A program made the position numbers and the translations under genes. From positions 61,288,001 to 61,352,000 of the forward strand of contig NC_072893.1 in assembly GCF_027943255.1 (NCBI RefSeq): 64,000 bases of DNA, written 5' to 3'. The stretch's first letter is position 1. Each line of letters starts with the position of its first letter. Shown here in pieces: positions 33,945 to 44,697 of the stretch. The DNA is from Anastrepha obliqua (Eukaryota > Arthropoda > Insecta > Diptera > Tephritidae). Under the pieces are notes generated by a model. It was given only the letters and a program-made list of their open reading frames with translations, was not told where the DNA came from and ran no database searches.

Positions 33945-35317
33945 ATGATTAGACCAAGCATCCTTGGAAACCCATCTTCCCAAACACCCCCTCCATCTGC
34001 TTCTAACCCGGACAGACCAGCTTCGAGCGGCAATCCTGAGTTAGAGCAATTAATCACCTCCATTGTGACTAGGGTAATTAGGGAAGAAGGACGACTAAAC
34101 CCAAATTCTGAATTAACAAATGCCACGGACGAAACGATAAGATCAGAACATCGCGGACAACTTTCCGACTTAGATAAAATACCGGACATAGTCCGTAGCC
34201 TGCGAGAATTTAATGGGAATCCAGGAGAATTCAGCTCCTGGAAGAAGAGTGTAGACAGAGTTTTAAAAATTTACGAATCCCTTAGAGGTACCCCAAAATA
34301 CTACGGAATCCTGTCCGTTGTGCGGAACAAAATTGTTGGTAATGCCGACATCGCATTGGAGTCGTACAGCACTCCCCTAGACTGGAAGGCAATATCCAGA
34401 TGCCTTACTCTACACTATGCCGACAAGAGAGATATCACAACTCTTGAATGTCAACTCACGTCCCTAATTCAAGGAAACGGGACTATACAAGAATTCTACC
34501 AAAACGTTTACATTCACTTATCCCTCATTCTCAATAAGTTGAGTAGCCTCGAAATGAGCCAAGAACACTGCTGACGCAGACTTACAGGCATAAAGCCTTA
34601 GATACTTTTATACGAGGACTCAAAGGAGACCTCCCTAGACTCCTGGGAATGAAAGAACCCGAGGATCTTCCTCAGGCACTACACTTGTGTCTTAATTTGG
34701 AAAACCAAGTTGCTCGCAGCAGCTACGTATTTACTCAACCAAGCGCCATGCGAAGGTTTAATGTAAACCCACCACCACTTCCACCAAGGAGACACCTTGG
34801 CAAACCCCAGCCATTCTTCCCACAACTCGCATACATTCCAGGACCACGTGCACAGCCACAATACCAACAACCTCCTCAATATTACCAACAACCACCCAGA
34901 AACTATCAACAGACTCCCCAACAAAACCGAATTTTTCAACAACCTTGGCAAAACAACCGTCAAGCGCAGCCATTCAGACCATTTGCTCCGAAGCCACAAC
35001 CCCGTCCAGAGCCAATGGACATCGACCGTTCTATCCATAGTAGGAACGTGAACTATATAAATAAACCTACTTTTAACAGACCAACTGAGAAAAGGCCATC
35101 AAACTTTTCTCACCAAGTACCCCTCAAACAACAGAGGAACTTCCATATCAGAGCAGGAGTAGAAGAACCGAAGTGCGCCCAAGACGACCAGAAATATAGG
35201 ACAGAATATACTTCGGACTTTGACGAATACCATATGACGGACACATCATACGACCAACAACCTCAGGAATATTTTGAAGACCGTGAAGACTATATTGACG
35301 TAAATTTTTTAGGATGA
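33945..35317 (+). pseudogene. gag: Errantivirus gag, one frameshift
   Basis: Structural protein gene. The first frame, from the ATG at 33945 to 34574, has a proline/serine-rich N-terminus and a middle part with F-N-G-N-P-G-E-F-S-S-W (residues about 93-103), the errantivirus/gypsy Gag capsid-like region, and R-D-I-T-T-L-E-C-Q-L. The second frame, ending at 35317, continues with H-K-A-L-D-T-F-I-R-G-L-K-G-D-L, a long proline/glutamine-rich segment (about 34760-35000), and an acidic C-terminus. The two frames differ by one base; the break lies between about 34560 and 34575, just where the first frame hits a TGA. No zinc knuckle is seen, as is usual for errantiviral Gag. The stop is followed by pol in the -1 frame. 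Confidence 0.85.
35305..35311 (+). promoter_or_regulatory. -1 frameshift slippery heptamer T TTT TTA
   Basis: In the gag frame the codons here are AAT TTT TTA GGA TGA, so TTTTTTA has the X-XXY-YYZ phase needed for -1 slippage. Pol is open in the -1 frame from 35299 onward, and the gag stop follows at 35315-35317. I did not define a downstream pseudoknot. Confidence 0.75.
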
Positions 35318-38300
35318 AGAGTTCTTCGTTACCCTACATCGAATTTAAAACGAAGAACGGAGATTTTTTAAAAATTTTAATAGACACGGGATCAAGTAAA
35401 AATTATATCCAACCGCAGCTCGTAGCAAAACCCATCCCCAACGAAAAACCCTTTTTCGCAAATTCGATAGCAGGCCAAATTGAAATAACTCACAATACAA
35501 TTATTAACATGTTCGGAAACACAAACCTGAAATTTTTTATTTTACCCGGTTTGAAGTCATTTGATGGTATTATCGGCAACGATAGCCTCAAAAAACTTCA
35601 CGCGACCATTAATGTTCATGATGACATCATTAAATTCAGCAATGGCAAAGAAGTCAAAATTAAGCAAATGCTTTCCCCTACAGTAAACAAAATCGACGTT
35701 AGAACCGAACATATGACACCTTCCCAGAAACTTAAAATGCAGCAATTTACACAAAGGTACAAACAGCTATTTACCGACCCGAATGAAAAGTTAACTTACA
35801 CTACAACAGTAATAGGTGAGATACGAACTTCTTCAGACACCCCTGTATATACAAAATACTATCCGTATCCCGTAGGAATGAGAGAATTTGTCAACAATGA
35901 AATTCAAACACTATTAGAAGATGGTATAATAAGGCCATCGCGTTCCCCGTACAATTCTCCTGTATGGGTAGTTCCAAAGAAATTAGACGCATCCGGACAA
36001 AAAAAATTTAGACTCGTAATTGACTATAGAAAATTAAACCACGTAACTATTACTGACAGATACCCAATACCAGAAATAAATGAAATTATTGCGCAATTGG
36101 GAAATAATAAATATTTTTCCGTATTAGATCTCAAAAGCGGATTCCATCAAATTCCTTTAAAGAAATCCGATATTGAGAAAACAGCCTTTTCTGTCAATAA
36201 TGGCAAATATGAGTTTACACGACTCCCGTTCGGGCTGAAAAATGCGCCCTCCATTTTCCAGCGAGCCTTAGATGATATTCTAAGGGAACACATTGGGAAA
36301 ATTTGTTATGTCTATATTGATGACATAATAGTGTTCGGCGAAAATGAAGAAACGCACGTCCAAAATATTGAAAAAGTCTTTCACACTCTCGAAAACGCTA
36401 ATATGAAAGTGCAGTTGGACAAATGCGAATTTTTTCGAAAAGAAGTCGAGTTTCTAGGCTTCGTCATTTCACCAAACGGTATAAAAACAAATCCTTCTAA
36501 AGTGGAAGCAATCCGAAATTTCCCATGTCCAAAAAATTTGAAAGATTTAAGATCTTTCCTTGGACTTTCCGGCTACTACCGCCGCTTCATCAAGGATTAC
36601 GCTAAACTAGCGAAACCCCTGACTTCGCTCTTAAGAGGGGAGGATGGACGCGTGTCCAAAAACGCATCTAAAAAAAAGGAAATTAAATTTGATAGCGCAG
36701 CATTACAAGCCTTCAACAAAATAAAATCTTCTCTTGTTTCTCAAGAAGTGGTATTGGCATATCCAGATTTTAAACAGGACTTTCACCTCACGACTGACGC
36801 ATCTAACTACGCATTAGGAGCTGTTCTCGAACAGTCAGGAAAACCCATTTCATACATTTCACGATCACTAAATAAAGCCGAAGAGAATTATGCCGCAAAC
36901 GAAAAAGAAATGCTGGCAATAATATGGGCACTTAATACGTTTAGGAATTACTTATACGGTTCACCAAAAGTGGTAATCTTTACGGATCATCAACCATTGA
37001 CGTTTGCGTTGAGTAATAAAAACAACAACGCAAAAATGAAAAGATGGAAATGTATCCTTGAGGAATATAACTATGAACTAAAGTATAAACCAGGAAAAAC
37101 CAACGTAGTTGCCGACGCACTCTCCAGGCCTCCAAAAACAGGATGTAATGCCCTCTCAACAGTTACTTGCCATAGTAGCGACAGTTCATCCCATGACCGA
37201 ATTCCTAGTGTCGAAGTACCCGTTAACGTATTTAAAAACCAAATTATTTTAAATATAGGTCCAACGTCTACATACCAGTTTAAAATAGTTTTCCCGACGT
37301 ACCACAGGCACATAATAGAAGAAACGAATTATGATACCACAAAACTTATAAACCTCCTGAAAAGATATTTAAATCCTACCGTGATAAACTGCATAAAAAC
37401 AGATGAATCAATCATGGGCAAAATTCAAAATATTTATCCAATTCACTTTAGAAACTACAAAATCAGATTCACCCAAATCCAAGTACAGGATATCATTAAT
37501 GATCAAGAGCAACAGGAAATCATAATAAAAACTCATCGAAGAGCACACAGGAATAGCTGTGAAAATAAAATTCAAATTTTAGATAACTACTTTTTTCCGT
37601 CTATGTCGAAAAAAATAAAAAATATAATACGAGAATGCTCAATATGCAATGAAAATAAATATGACCGACATCTCAATAATCCCGAGTTAAAGAAAACCCC
37701 GATACCCGAATATCCAGGACATATTCTTCATATCGACATTTACATAACCGAAAGAAATCTAGTTCTTACAGCAATAGATAAATTCTCCAAGTACGTTCAA
37801 ACTAGGATAATAAATTCAAAAGCAGTTGAAGACATAAAAGAGCCCCTTCGCGAATTACTATTTCTATTTGGTGTCCCAAAAGCAATAGTAATTGACAACG
37901 AGCAATCCCTTAATTCCGCATCAATAAGTTTCATGATAGAGGACACTCTCAATATTCAAGTCTATAAAACTCCGCCATATAAAAGTTCTGTCAATGGACA
38001 AATTGAGCGCTTCCATTCCACACTTACAGAAATAATTAGATGTCTGAAGGTTGAACGACATTTCTCATCATTCCCCGAACTTTTAGATAGAGCAGTTTAC
38101 GAATATAATTACACGGTACATTCAACGACAGGAAAAAGACCCATAGAAGTATTTTTCGGACGAAATGTTACCCAACGCAGTTTGAACGCGCAAGACAGGA
38201 AAACATTGATAAACTTAAAGAAAAACAGACTAAAGACTTAATCCAACACAATAAAAAAAGGAAATCAATAAAAACTTATATGTAAGGAGACATTGTATTT

Positions 38301-38430
38301 ATTAAAATTGACAAAAGATTAGGATCAAAGATATCTCCAAAATACAAAAAGGAAACAGTCAAGGAAGACAGAAGCACAACAATACTGACCGAATCTGGAA
38401 GAATAGTACACAAAAGTAACATCAGAAGTT
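35314..38430 (+). CDS. pol: Errantivirus pol: protease, RT, RNase H, integrase; 3' end broken
   Basis: The main frame, 35314-38241 (975 codons from the first ATG), has the standard order. Protease: I-D-T-G-S with D24. RT: L-P-F-G-L-K-N-A-P-S and the active site Y-I-D-D near residue 335. RNase H: T-T-D-A-S-N-Y-A-L-G near 494 and A-D-A-L-S-R-P. Integrase: H-R-R-A-H...C-S-I-C zinc finger near 739-790, then D808 (H-I-D), D861 (V-I-D-N-E) and E898 (G-Q-I-E-R-F). Expression is expected as Gag-Pol by -1 slippage at 35305, so the ATG at 35314 need not be a start. The frame is lost near 38195-38215. The integrase C-terminus continues in another frame from there, is interrupted by TAA at 38283-38285, and ends near 38430 with H-K-S-N-I-R. 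Confidence 0.92.
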
Positions 38431-38455
38431 AATCGTAATGGGTTCACATAAAATA

Positions 38456-38624
38456 AAACAAAAAAAAAAAAAAAAAAAAAAAATTTATTTTAATTATAAA
38501 AAAATATGAATTTATACCAAAGTTTTAACTGAATTTCTTCATACTAATTTAAATTCACATCTATCGAATTTAATTAATTTCAACTAAATTAAATTCCATT
38601 AAATTTAAAAACAATTAGTATAAT
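38456..38624 (+). other. AT-rich spacer between pol and env
   Basis: Contains an A-run of over 20 bases near 38457-38482 followed by AT-rich sequence. No coding signal. It leads directly into the 47-bp tandem repeat. Confidence 0.6.
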
Positions 38625-38802
38625 AGATAATAGGAAAAAATCGTTAAAAACGCCATAGGCTTTCGATCTTTAGATAATAAGAAAAAATCGTTAAAAATGC
38701 CATAGGCTTTCGATCTTTAGGTAGTAGGAAAAAATCGTTAAAAATGCCATAGGCTTTCGATCTTTAGATGATAGGAAAAAATCGTTATAAAATGCCATAG
38801 GC
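38625..38802 (+). repeat. 47-bp tandem repeat between pol and env, ~3.8 copies
   Basis: Units start at 38625, 38672, 38719 and 38766, each 47 bp apart, the last one incomplete. Each unit contains GGAAAAAATCGTTAAAAA or a close variant and GCCATAGGCTTTCGATC. The first three are nearly identical; the fourth diverges after GCCATAGGC. It sits immediately before the env splice acceptor, so a role in env splicing, transcription or insulation is possible but not shown. Confidence 0.9.
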
Positions 38803-38834
38803 CAACGATATAAATTTAAAAGGGATGATCTACC

Positions 38835-38846
38835 TTCCAATTACAG
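38835..38846 (+). promoter_or_regulatory. Candidate env splice acceptor
   Basis: TTCCAATTACAG precedes the env frame. Joining at this AG keeps the phase of the leader frame that ends at 33301. Confidence 0.45.
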
Positions 38847-40360
38847 GATTCATCTCCTCCGAATTATTAACGGCGAGGTGGAAATCTTGGACTACTCCAA
38901 CTCCTACTTAGTGACCATTAACAATGGACTTGCCAAAATTCAGGATGGCAGCTTTCGACTCATTCATCTGATTGACTTAAAAAAATACGAAATACTTTTG
39001 ACGGACATTCATAACCACATAACAGAAAAACTACCTAAGGACAGTTTCCTTTATCCAATCCTTAAACATGAAACCAATCAAACCCTTGAAATCCTAGAAA
39101 CCCTTAAACCTATAAGTAAATCACGAAAATTATAGATCTATTAATTTACTAGGCACCGCGTGGAAGTATCTGGCAGGATCACCAGACCACGATGACCTAG
39201 AAATTATTAATAATAACCTCCTGAACTTAAATGAAAATAATAATAAACAGACAGTAATAAATGAACTGTTTAGTAAAAGGTTAAATAATATAACTTCTAT
39301 AACGAACTTAATTTCAAATGCTATAAAAAAAAGTAATAATATAATAGATGAGGTTGTAATAGATTTACAAAGCAAAATAAGACTAATTAAGGATGAGTTA
39401 ATAAATATCAAATACGCCATACAATGGGCAAAAGGAAACATTTTAAACACTGTAATATTAAATAAAAATGAAGTTAAAATTGCTTTAGATGAACTTAAAA
39501 AAGATGAAATACCTTTTAACAACGCAGAGGAAGCGTTAGAATTTTCAAAAATAAATGTATTAAGTAAAGATATGATAATTGTTTATATGGTTAAAATCCC
39601 ACTTACGAAAAGCGAAACCTTTAGAAAAATAATTTTAAGACCTGTTATAAAAATGAAAAATATTGTAATAAACATTCAATTTAATGAAATTTTAAAAATA
39701 AGAAATTTAATATATGGCATTCGTAAGCCATGTGGGAAATATAATGAAATTTCGATATGTAATATGAATAATTTAATAGATTTAAGCGAAGATAAATGTA
39801 TAACTAGATTATTAAGTGGTTTGAACTCCAGCTGTTCAATGATGTCAGGTCACAACTTAACTGCTGTGGAAGAAATCCAAACGGGCATAATACTTTTAAA
39901 TAACTTTAACGGACTAATACAAATTAATGATGCTACTCAACAAATGAATGGGACGCATGTCATCAAATTCTATAATTCATCAATAAAAATTAACAATCGA
40001 CTTTACAGAAACTTTGCATCGCAACCATTTGAAGCTATTCCCTCTGTCCTACAGCTAACTCCAGCTGAAAATAAACACATAAATTTATTATCGTTAGAAG
40101 TACTCCAAGAACTACAGATTAACAACACTCAGAGGATTGAATTTTTGAAACATGCCACATTATCCATTGGAACATTTGCAATACCGATACTCATTGCACT
40201 AATAGCCATATCAATCATTCTTCTTAGACGTAAATCCATTAAGATCGAATACGTTGAAAAGAAGCAGGAAATTTCAACAGATATTGGCATAACAACCTTA
40301 CCTCGTAATGGCAATATACCCCCAACTTTTATTAAATTCAATGACCTACCCTACTTTTAA
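38847..40360 (+). pseudogene. env: Errantivirus env, one frameshift near the cleavage region
   Basis: Envelope glycoprotein gene. The first frame runs from the acceptor at 38847 to a stop at 39133-39135 and encodes the N-terminal subunit (V-E-I-L-D-Y-S-N-S-Y-L-V near 38875). A second frame, open from about 39122 to 40360, begins with the fusion-subunit region containing L-L-G-T-A-W-K-Y-L-A-G and D-H-D-D-L. It continues through a long helical segment and a cysteine-bearing ectodomain (R-K-P-C-G-K, S-I-C-N, C-S-M-M). It ends with a hydrophobic membrane anchor of about 20 residues (around 40165-40220) and a short basic tail. The general plan is that of errantiviral/baculovirus F-like proteins. 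The frame break lies at about 39110-39135, close to where the subunits would be cleaved. Confidence 0.85.
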
Positions 40361-40381
40361 TGATCGAGGACGATCATTCTT

Positions 40382-40392
40382 AAGAGGGGGAA
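40382..40392 (+). other. Polypurine tract
   Basis: AAGAGGGGGAA lies immediately 5' of the 3' LTR, the standard primer site for plus-strand synthesis. Confidence 0.85.
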
Positions 40393-40693
40393 AGTTAACA
40401 CATTAAACGTTGAAAACATATCATGTATCATATTGTGAACATATCACAAAGTTGCGTCTCACGGGTAAACGACACCACACGCGCAAGACTAAAGCGCTGA
40501 CCGTGCATTTCCCAAACTTACGAATTTTCCCAGCACATGCTGATGCAACGTGACCTGGCCAAATTCTAGTTGTAATATAGAAGTAAGAATATTTTGTAAA
40601 TTTAGTTTTTAAGTGAACAATAAACAGAAAAGACGTGGACTCCTGTCCACGCAATATTTTTAAAAACTCAAATAAATAAATGAAAATTTAACT
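40393..40693 (+). repeat. 3' LTR of errantivirus
   Basis: Direct repeat of the 5' LTR; I see no difference by eye. The AATAAA falls at 40619-40624 and the stem-loop at 40634-40651. Flanked on the right by TATATATC. Confidence 0.95.
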
Positions 40694-41091
40694 TATATAT
40701 CTATCGATATATCTATAATATATCTATCGATTGCAGTAAAAAAAGAATCGATTTTTTGAACCGACTGATAAGAGGCCCCCCTTAAAGGACTCCAAGTATT
40801 AAAAAACATAATTTGCTATGCCATATATGCTAACGTATGTAGGTGTCGTCCTATTGTATTGCACAGGCTTGTTACAGAGTTCGAGCGAAAGTTTCTATCG
40901 AAATTTATAAAATTTTCTCCTTGCCAATGTCGATAGAGATGGGAAATATTGGAATATGAAAAGAAATGCCGTTTTTGCAAATACATTCGCATTCTTTGTG
41001 ATCCAATATTGGGAGACAAGTTTAATTTAATATAGCCGATGTGATTGATGTTTATTAGAGCTTCATCAAAAGCATTGTTAATACACATATA
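40694..41091. other. Gene-free stretch right of the errantivirus
   Basis: Begins with alternating TATATC/ATCGAT sequence (about 40694-40735), then ordinary AT-rich sequence. No gene was recognised. Confidence 0.5.
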
Positions 41092-41093
41092 TA

Positions 41094-42165
41094 TAGGGCG
41101 GGCCATGCACAATTTGCTTTTTGAATCAGCATTTATCCTTAACGGCTCCCCACAAAAAAATTCTCCAACGGGCTTAAGTCACACCTCCGAGGCGGTCAAT
41201 TGATATCGGAATTTCGGCTGATTATTCGGTGTTCAAAAACGGTAGCCAAAAGTTCGAGTGTAACTTTGACAGTGTGACAAGTTGCACCGTCCTGTTTAAA
41301 CCAAATGTCGTCCATGTCATCCTCTTCAATTTTTGGAAACAAAAACTCGTTGCGCATGTCACGGTAACGCTCGCCATTTACTGTAACCGCGGCTCCTCGC
41401 TCATTTTCGGAAAAAAAAATGGTCCGATGATGCCGTCAGACCAAAAACCGCACCAAACAGTGACTCGTTGTGGATGCATTTGCTTCTCTACAGTAACGTG
41501 TGGATTTTCTGAGCCCCAAATCCGACAATTTTGCTTATTGACGTAGCCACCGATGTGAAAATGAGCTTCATCAGAAAAGATGATTTTTCGGTAAAAATGC
41601 TCATCTTCGGTCAAACGATTTTCTGCCCATTGAGCGAACCGCAAACGCATTGGATGGTCATTAGTCTTCAGTTTTTGCACCAATTGAACTTTGTAAGCCT
41701 TCATACCGAGGTCTTTATGCAAAATTCTCCTCAAAGAAGTGCGTGAAATGTTCAATTCTTGAGAACGATGACGAGTTGAGGTTGTTGGATGTTCACGCAC
41801 ATATTCGCCTACAGTAGCAATGTTTTCGGGTGTACGCACTGTAGGAGCACGTTCACGTGTTGTTTTATCCATTAACGATCCATTTTCACAAACACGATTA
41901 ACAAATTGATCCACAAACTGTCTTGTGGGCAAATCTTTTTTTGGAATTTTTTCTTTCAAATTTCTCACAGTTTGAGTACTCATAGAAGACTCACCACTTT
42001 GGAAATAGATTTTCAATATTTCCCAATTTTGTTCAAGCTTATAGCGCCCCATTTCGTAAATGTCAAACCTTTAAGTAAATTATGAACACATTTGACATGT
42101 CATTTGTGTTACCATTCTCAAAAAAATAGGTGGTTCAAAAAGTAAACGCTATATGGCCCACCCTG
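41094..42165 (-). mobile_element. DD41D (rosa-like) mariner, 3'-deleted
   Basis: Bounded by TA at 41092-41093 and 42166-42167. Ends are inverted: TAGGGCGGGCCATGCACA on the left, and on the right the complement of CAGGGTGGGCCATATAGC. Only about 60 bp separate the third catalytic region of the transposase from the left TIR, where a complete element would have a C-terminal coding block, so the 3' end was deleted. Confidence 0.88.
41160..42052 (-). pseudogene. DD41D transposase, near-complete but broken
   Basis: Minus-strand frame 41378-42052. M-G-R-Y-K-L-E-Q-N-W-E-I-L starts the first helix-turn-helix. D-L-P-T-R-Q-F-V-D-Q-F and the G-S-L-M-D-K-T linker follow, then R-H-R-S-Q-E-L-N-I-S-R-T-S-L (second helix-turn-helix). 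Next are F-S-D-E-A-H-F-H with the first D, and V-T-V-W-C-G-F-W-S-D-G-I-I-G-P-F-F-F. After a frame change near 41400 come V-N-G-E-R-Y-R, K-Q-D-G-A-T-C-H-T with the second D, a stop in place of the N before W/P-P-R, and C-D-L-S-P-L-E where the third D is changed to E. The protein is then cut off. This is the best-preserved copy of its family here and a useful reference for 16876-17358. Confidence 0.88.
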
Positions 42166-42167
42166 TA

Positions 42168-42563
42168 TATACCCCCATGGAAGCAATTTGAAATCTACGA
42201 AAAAAGAATGTAGAATTTTATGAAACCCAAGAATATAAGACAGCTGGAAGTGATTGGGAGCAACAAAGAATAAAAAAAGGAATACCTAAAAGTCCTCTTT
42301 TTACATATATAAATAAACTATTATCTCAAAAAATATTAAAATTTATTAAAAAATACAAACAAATTATTTTACAAAATTTTCGTTAATTTCTTTTTTAATA
42401 TCTTAGTTTATTATTTTTGTAGTCATTGGCCAGAATATACCTCATATAAAACCTAAAGACAGTAAGATGGATTTGCATTTTTAGGACATGACTTAAATTT
42501 GATAATGCGGTTGACTTATCAAATTTTTTTCAGATAATTGCTTGGCTATACTGTAATGGCGTC
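42168..42563. other. Gene-free AT-rich stretch
   Basis: No recognisable feature. Rich in AAAT and ATTT runs. Confidence 0.45.
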
Positions 42564-42868
42564 CGCCGTAGCCGAATGAGTTGGTGCGTGACTAATATTC
42601 GGAATTCACAGAGAGAACGTAGGTTCGAATCTCGGTGAAACACCAAAATTAGGAAAAACATTTTTCTAATAGCGGTCGCCCCTCGGCAGGCAATGGCAAA
42701 CCTCCGAGTGTATTTCTGCTATGAAAAAGCTTCTCATAAAAATATCTGCCGTTTGGAGTCGGCTTGAAACTGTAGGTCCCTCCATTTGTGGAACAACATC
42801 AAGACGCACGCTACAGCTCGAGGAGCTCGGCCAAACACCCAAAAAGGGTGTACGAGCCAATTATATAT
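42564..42868 (+). mobile_element. tRNA-derived SINE
   Basis: Starts CGCCGTAGCCGAATGAG. A polymerase III A-box-like TAGCCGAATGAGTTGG is at 42569-42584 and a B-box-like GGTTCGAATCTC at 42622-42633, about 38 bp apart, as in tRNA-derived SINEs. The body to about 42862 is shared with the inverted copy at 61685-61991, and its 3' half with the fragment at 48600-48795. It ends in CCAATTATATATA. The A-box departs from the tRNA consensus, so the parent tRNA is not identified. Confidence 0.8.
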
Positions 42869-42874
42869 ATATAT

Positions 42875-43299
42875 ATAGGGGTTTTCAATAGGTGCGCTTC
42901 AACTTTTTTCCGATAGGGAGGGCGGACGACGCAATATTTTTTATTTTTCGCTTGTCATTTGTAAACTTCATTAGTATACATTTCATCATGGAACGCTACA
43001 CACTTGAGCAACGATTGCAAATCGTGCAAATTTTTTATGAAAATAATCGTTCTGTTGCTGCTACTTTAAGAAATTGCTGGAATTTCGGCCGATTTATGCA
43101 AAAGAGTGGTGGAAAATTGGGTTCAACGATTGGACTTCGTAAAACGTGCACGCGGTGGTCATGCAAAAGAAATCGAATTTCATACTTAAATGTATATGTC
43201 CAAACTCGATAATAAAAAAAAATTAGTAAAAAAAGTCAAACCGTTTGTGTTTTATTCAAAAAAGTTCAAAAGTTGAAGCGCTCTTACTGAAAAACCCTA
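42875..43299 (+). mobile_element. DD41D-type deletion derivative, 425 bp
   Basis: TA flanks at 42873-42874 and 43300-43301. Ends are inverted over about 30 bp: TAGGGGTTTTCAATAGGTGC on the left and the complement of TAGGGTTTTTCAGTAAGAGC on the right, continuing GCTTCAACTTTT on both. Inside, a transposase start (M-E-R-Y-T-L-E-Q-R-L-Q-I-V-Q) is followed after about 28 codons, in a shifted frame, by the C-terminal block (I-S-A-D-L-C-K-R-V-V-E-N-W-V-Q-R-L). The DNA-binding second helix and the whole catalytic domain have been removed. Confidence 0.88.
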
Positions 43300-44697
43300 T
43301 ATATACAGTCATGGATGTGAGGACTTGTATGGGGTGAGAAGCATTAAATTTCAACGCATCAGGGCGTCAAGTAATTTGAAATAAAAAAACGAATTTCAAC
43401 GATACTTCAAAGGCTCTCTGCGATGTGTCAGACTAAATTATGACTTTTAATTCGTTTTTATTGATTTTTGATTTCGTCAACCACTTGGGTTATACCTTCG
43501 CCTATATATCATTAGACTAAATCGAAATCACAGCTTTTAAAATTTGATCCTCAGTAACTCCATTCAATTAAAAATTCTCTTTGCAAGCAAGGAAAATAAC
43601 AAATTTCTGGGCTGGATGATTATTGATGTTTTTACCGTAAAATAATAAAGTAGTAAAATAATCTAAAAACATTGCACACATTCGTCTTTACATATACGAG
43701 TTCCGCTCAGCAAAGTTTCAGTTCTGGCATGCCGTGCAATGTTGCCAGCAAAACTTCTTTTGACAGCTACATTTGGCTGCTATACAACATCAAAGTTCTA
43801 TGTTATTAGACAACCATGGAGAGCAGTTGGAAGCATATAGCGGAAAATTAATTGCAACATGCAATTACTTCATGCGTTACAGCAACAGATGGCCGTGCGA
43901 AAGAGCTTTGCAATAAAGTTTGTGACTTTTGCCAGCTTGATTTATTTTGTTGAGAGCGAAAAGTATGTATAGCATAGAAAGAGGCATGTCCGTGGTGGTG
44001 GTGGTGATCATGTCAAAAATGCGCTAAGCATAGGCAAAACTAAAAGTGTGAAGCCATCGAAAAAGTTGCTAAATGCAACTAAAACTAAAATGAGACGAAG
44101 TCGAGAAACAACACTGAAATATGAAGTAACAGTAAGCGAAGAATGAAAATGCATACAAGTCTAATGGTGCCGCAACAGTGATACAGACATCAAGAAAATT
44201 CTATATGCGACCACAAAGCGGCTTGAATTGTGAAAATATTTTGTTATATCTGTATTTTGTTATATTCTGGTCGGATTATTAGGGGGACTTAGGGGATTTT
44301 GTGTGATTAGAAATTTCATAGTATGTTGAAGTAAAAATTTGATGTGTTAAGGGTTAGGGGGAGCGTTCCCAATTGCTATACGGCGGTGATTGACTATAAG
44401 ATTAAAATTTGCCAAGTTTTATTTCTTAAAAATTTATTCTTGAGGTGTGGAAAACAAATTTAAAAATCAGGAATAATTTATATTTACCGACCATTCGATT
44501 TGGCGGAAATTTTTTTCCACGTTTTTGAGATATAACTTAAAGGCGTAGTCTGGTCAAATACTAATTTTTTATATTTACATATGTAGATATTTTTTAGGAA
44601 TTTTTTTTTTAAGAAAATAAAATGCAAAAGTTTTGATTTATGTTATTATTTACATCTAATAGTATAGAAAAACAATTTTTTTTTACATATTTTTTTG
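43300..44697. other. Gene-free stretch
   Basis: No gene was recognised. A (GTG)n patch lies near 43990-44005. From 43690 to 44220 the sequence is less AT-rich and unique in the window. Confidence 0.45.

Larger units (their letters stand above)
32624..40693 (+). mobile_element. Gypsy-group errantivirus (endogenous insect retrovirus), 8.07 kb
   Basis: A complete proviral layout: 5' LTR, lysine-tRNA-type primer site, leader, gag, pol, env, polypurine tract, 3' LTR. The LTRs are both 301 bp (32624-32924 and 40393-40693), begin AGTTAAC and end TTAACT, and read identical. The flanks carry TATA at 32620-32623 and 40694-40697, the 4-bp duplication and TATATA target preference of insect errantiviruses related to 17.6, 297 and gypsy. 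Identical LTRs suggest a recent insertion, but gag, the 3' end of pol, and env all contain frame breaks, so this copy is probably not autonomous unless those are assembly errors. Confidence 0.95.

Noticed and set aside
34679..35038. Minus-strand 119-codon frame rich in V, L and W
   Set aside because: Antisense of the proline/glutamine-rich gag segment.
39130..39522. Minus-strand 130-codon hydrophobic frame
   Set aside because: Antisense of the env region; the sense strand has clear family motifs.
42569..42633. A genuine tRNA gene
   Set aside because: A and B boxes are present, but no cloverleaf can be drawn and the same sequence recurs as a dispersed ~300-bp repeat.
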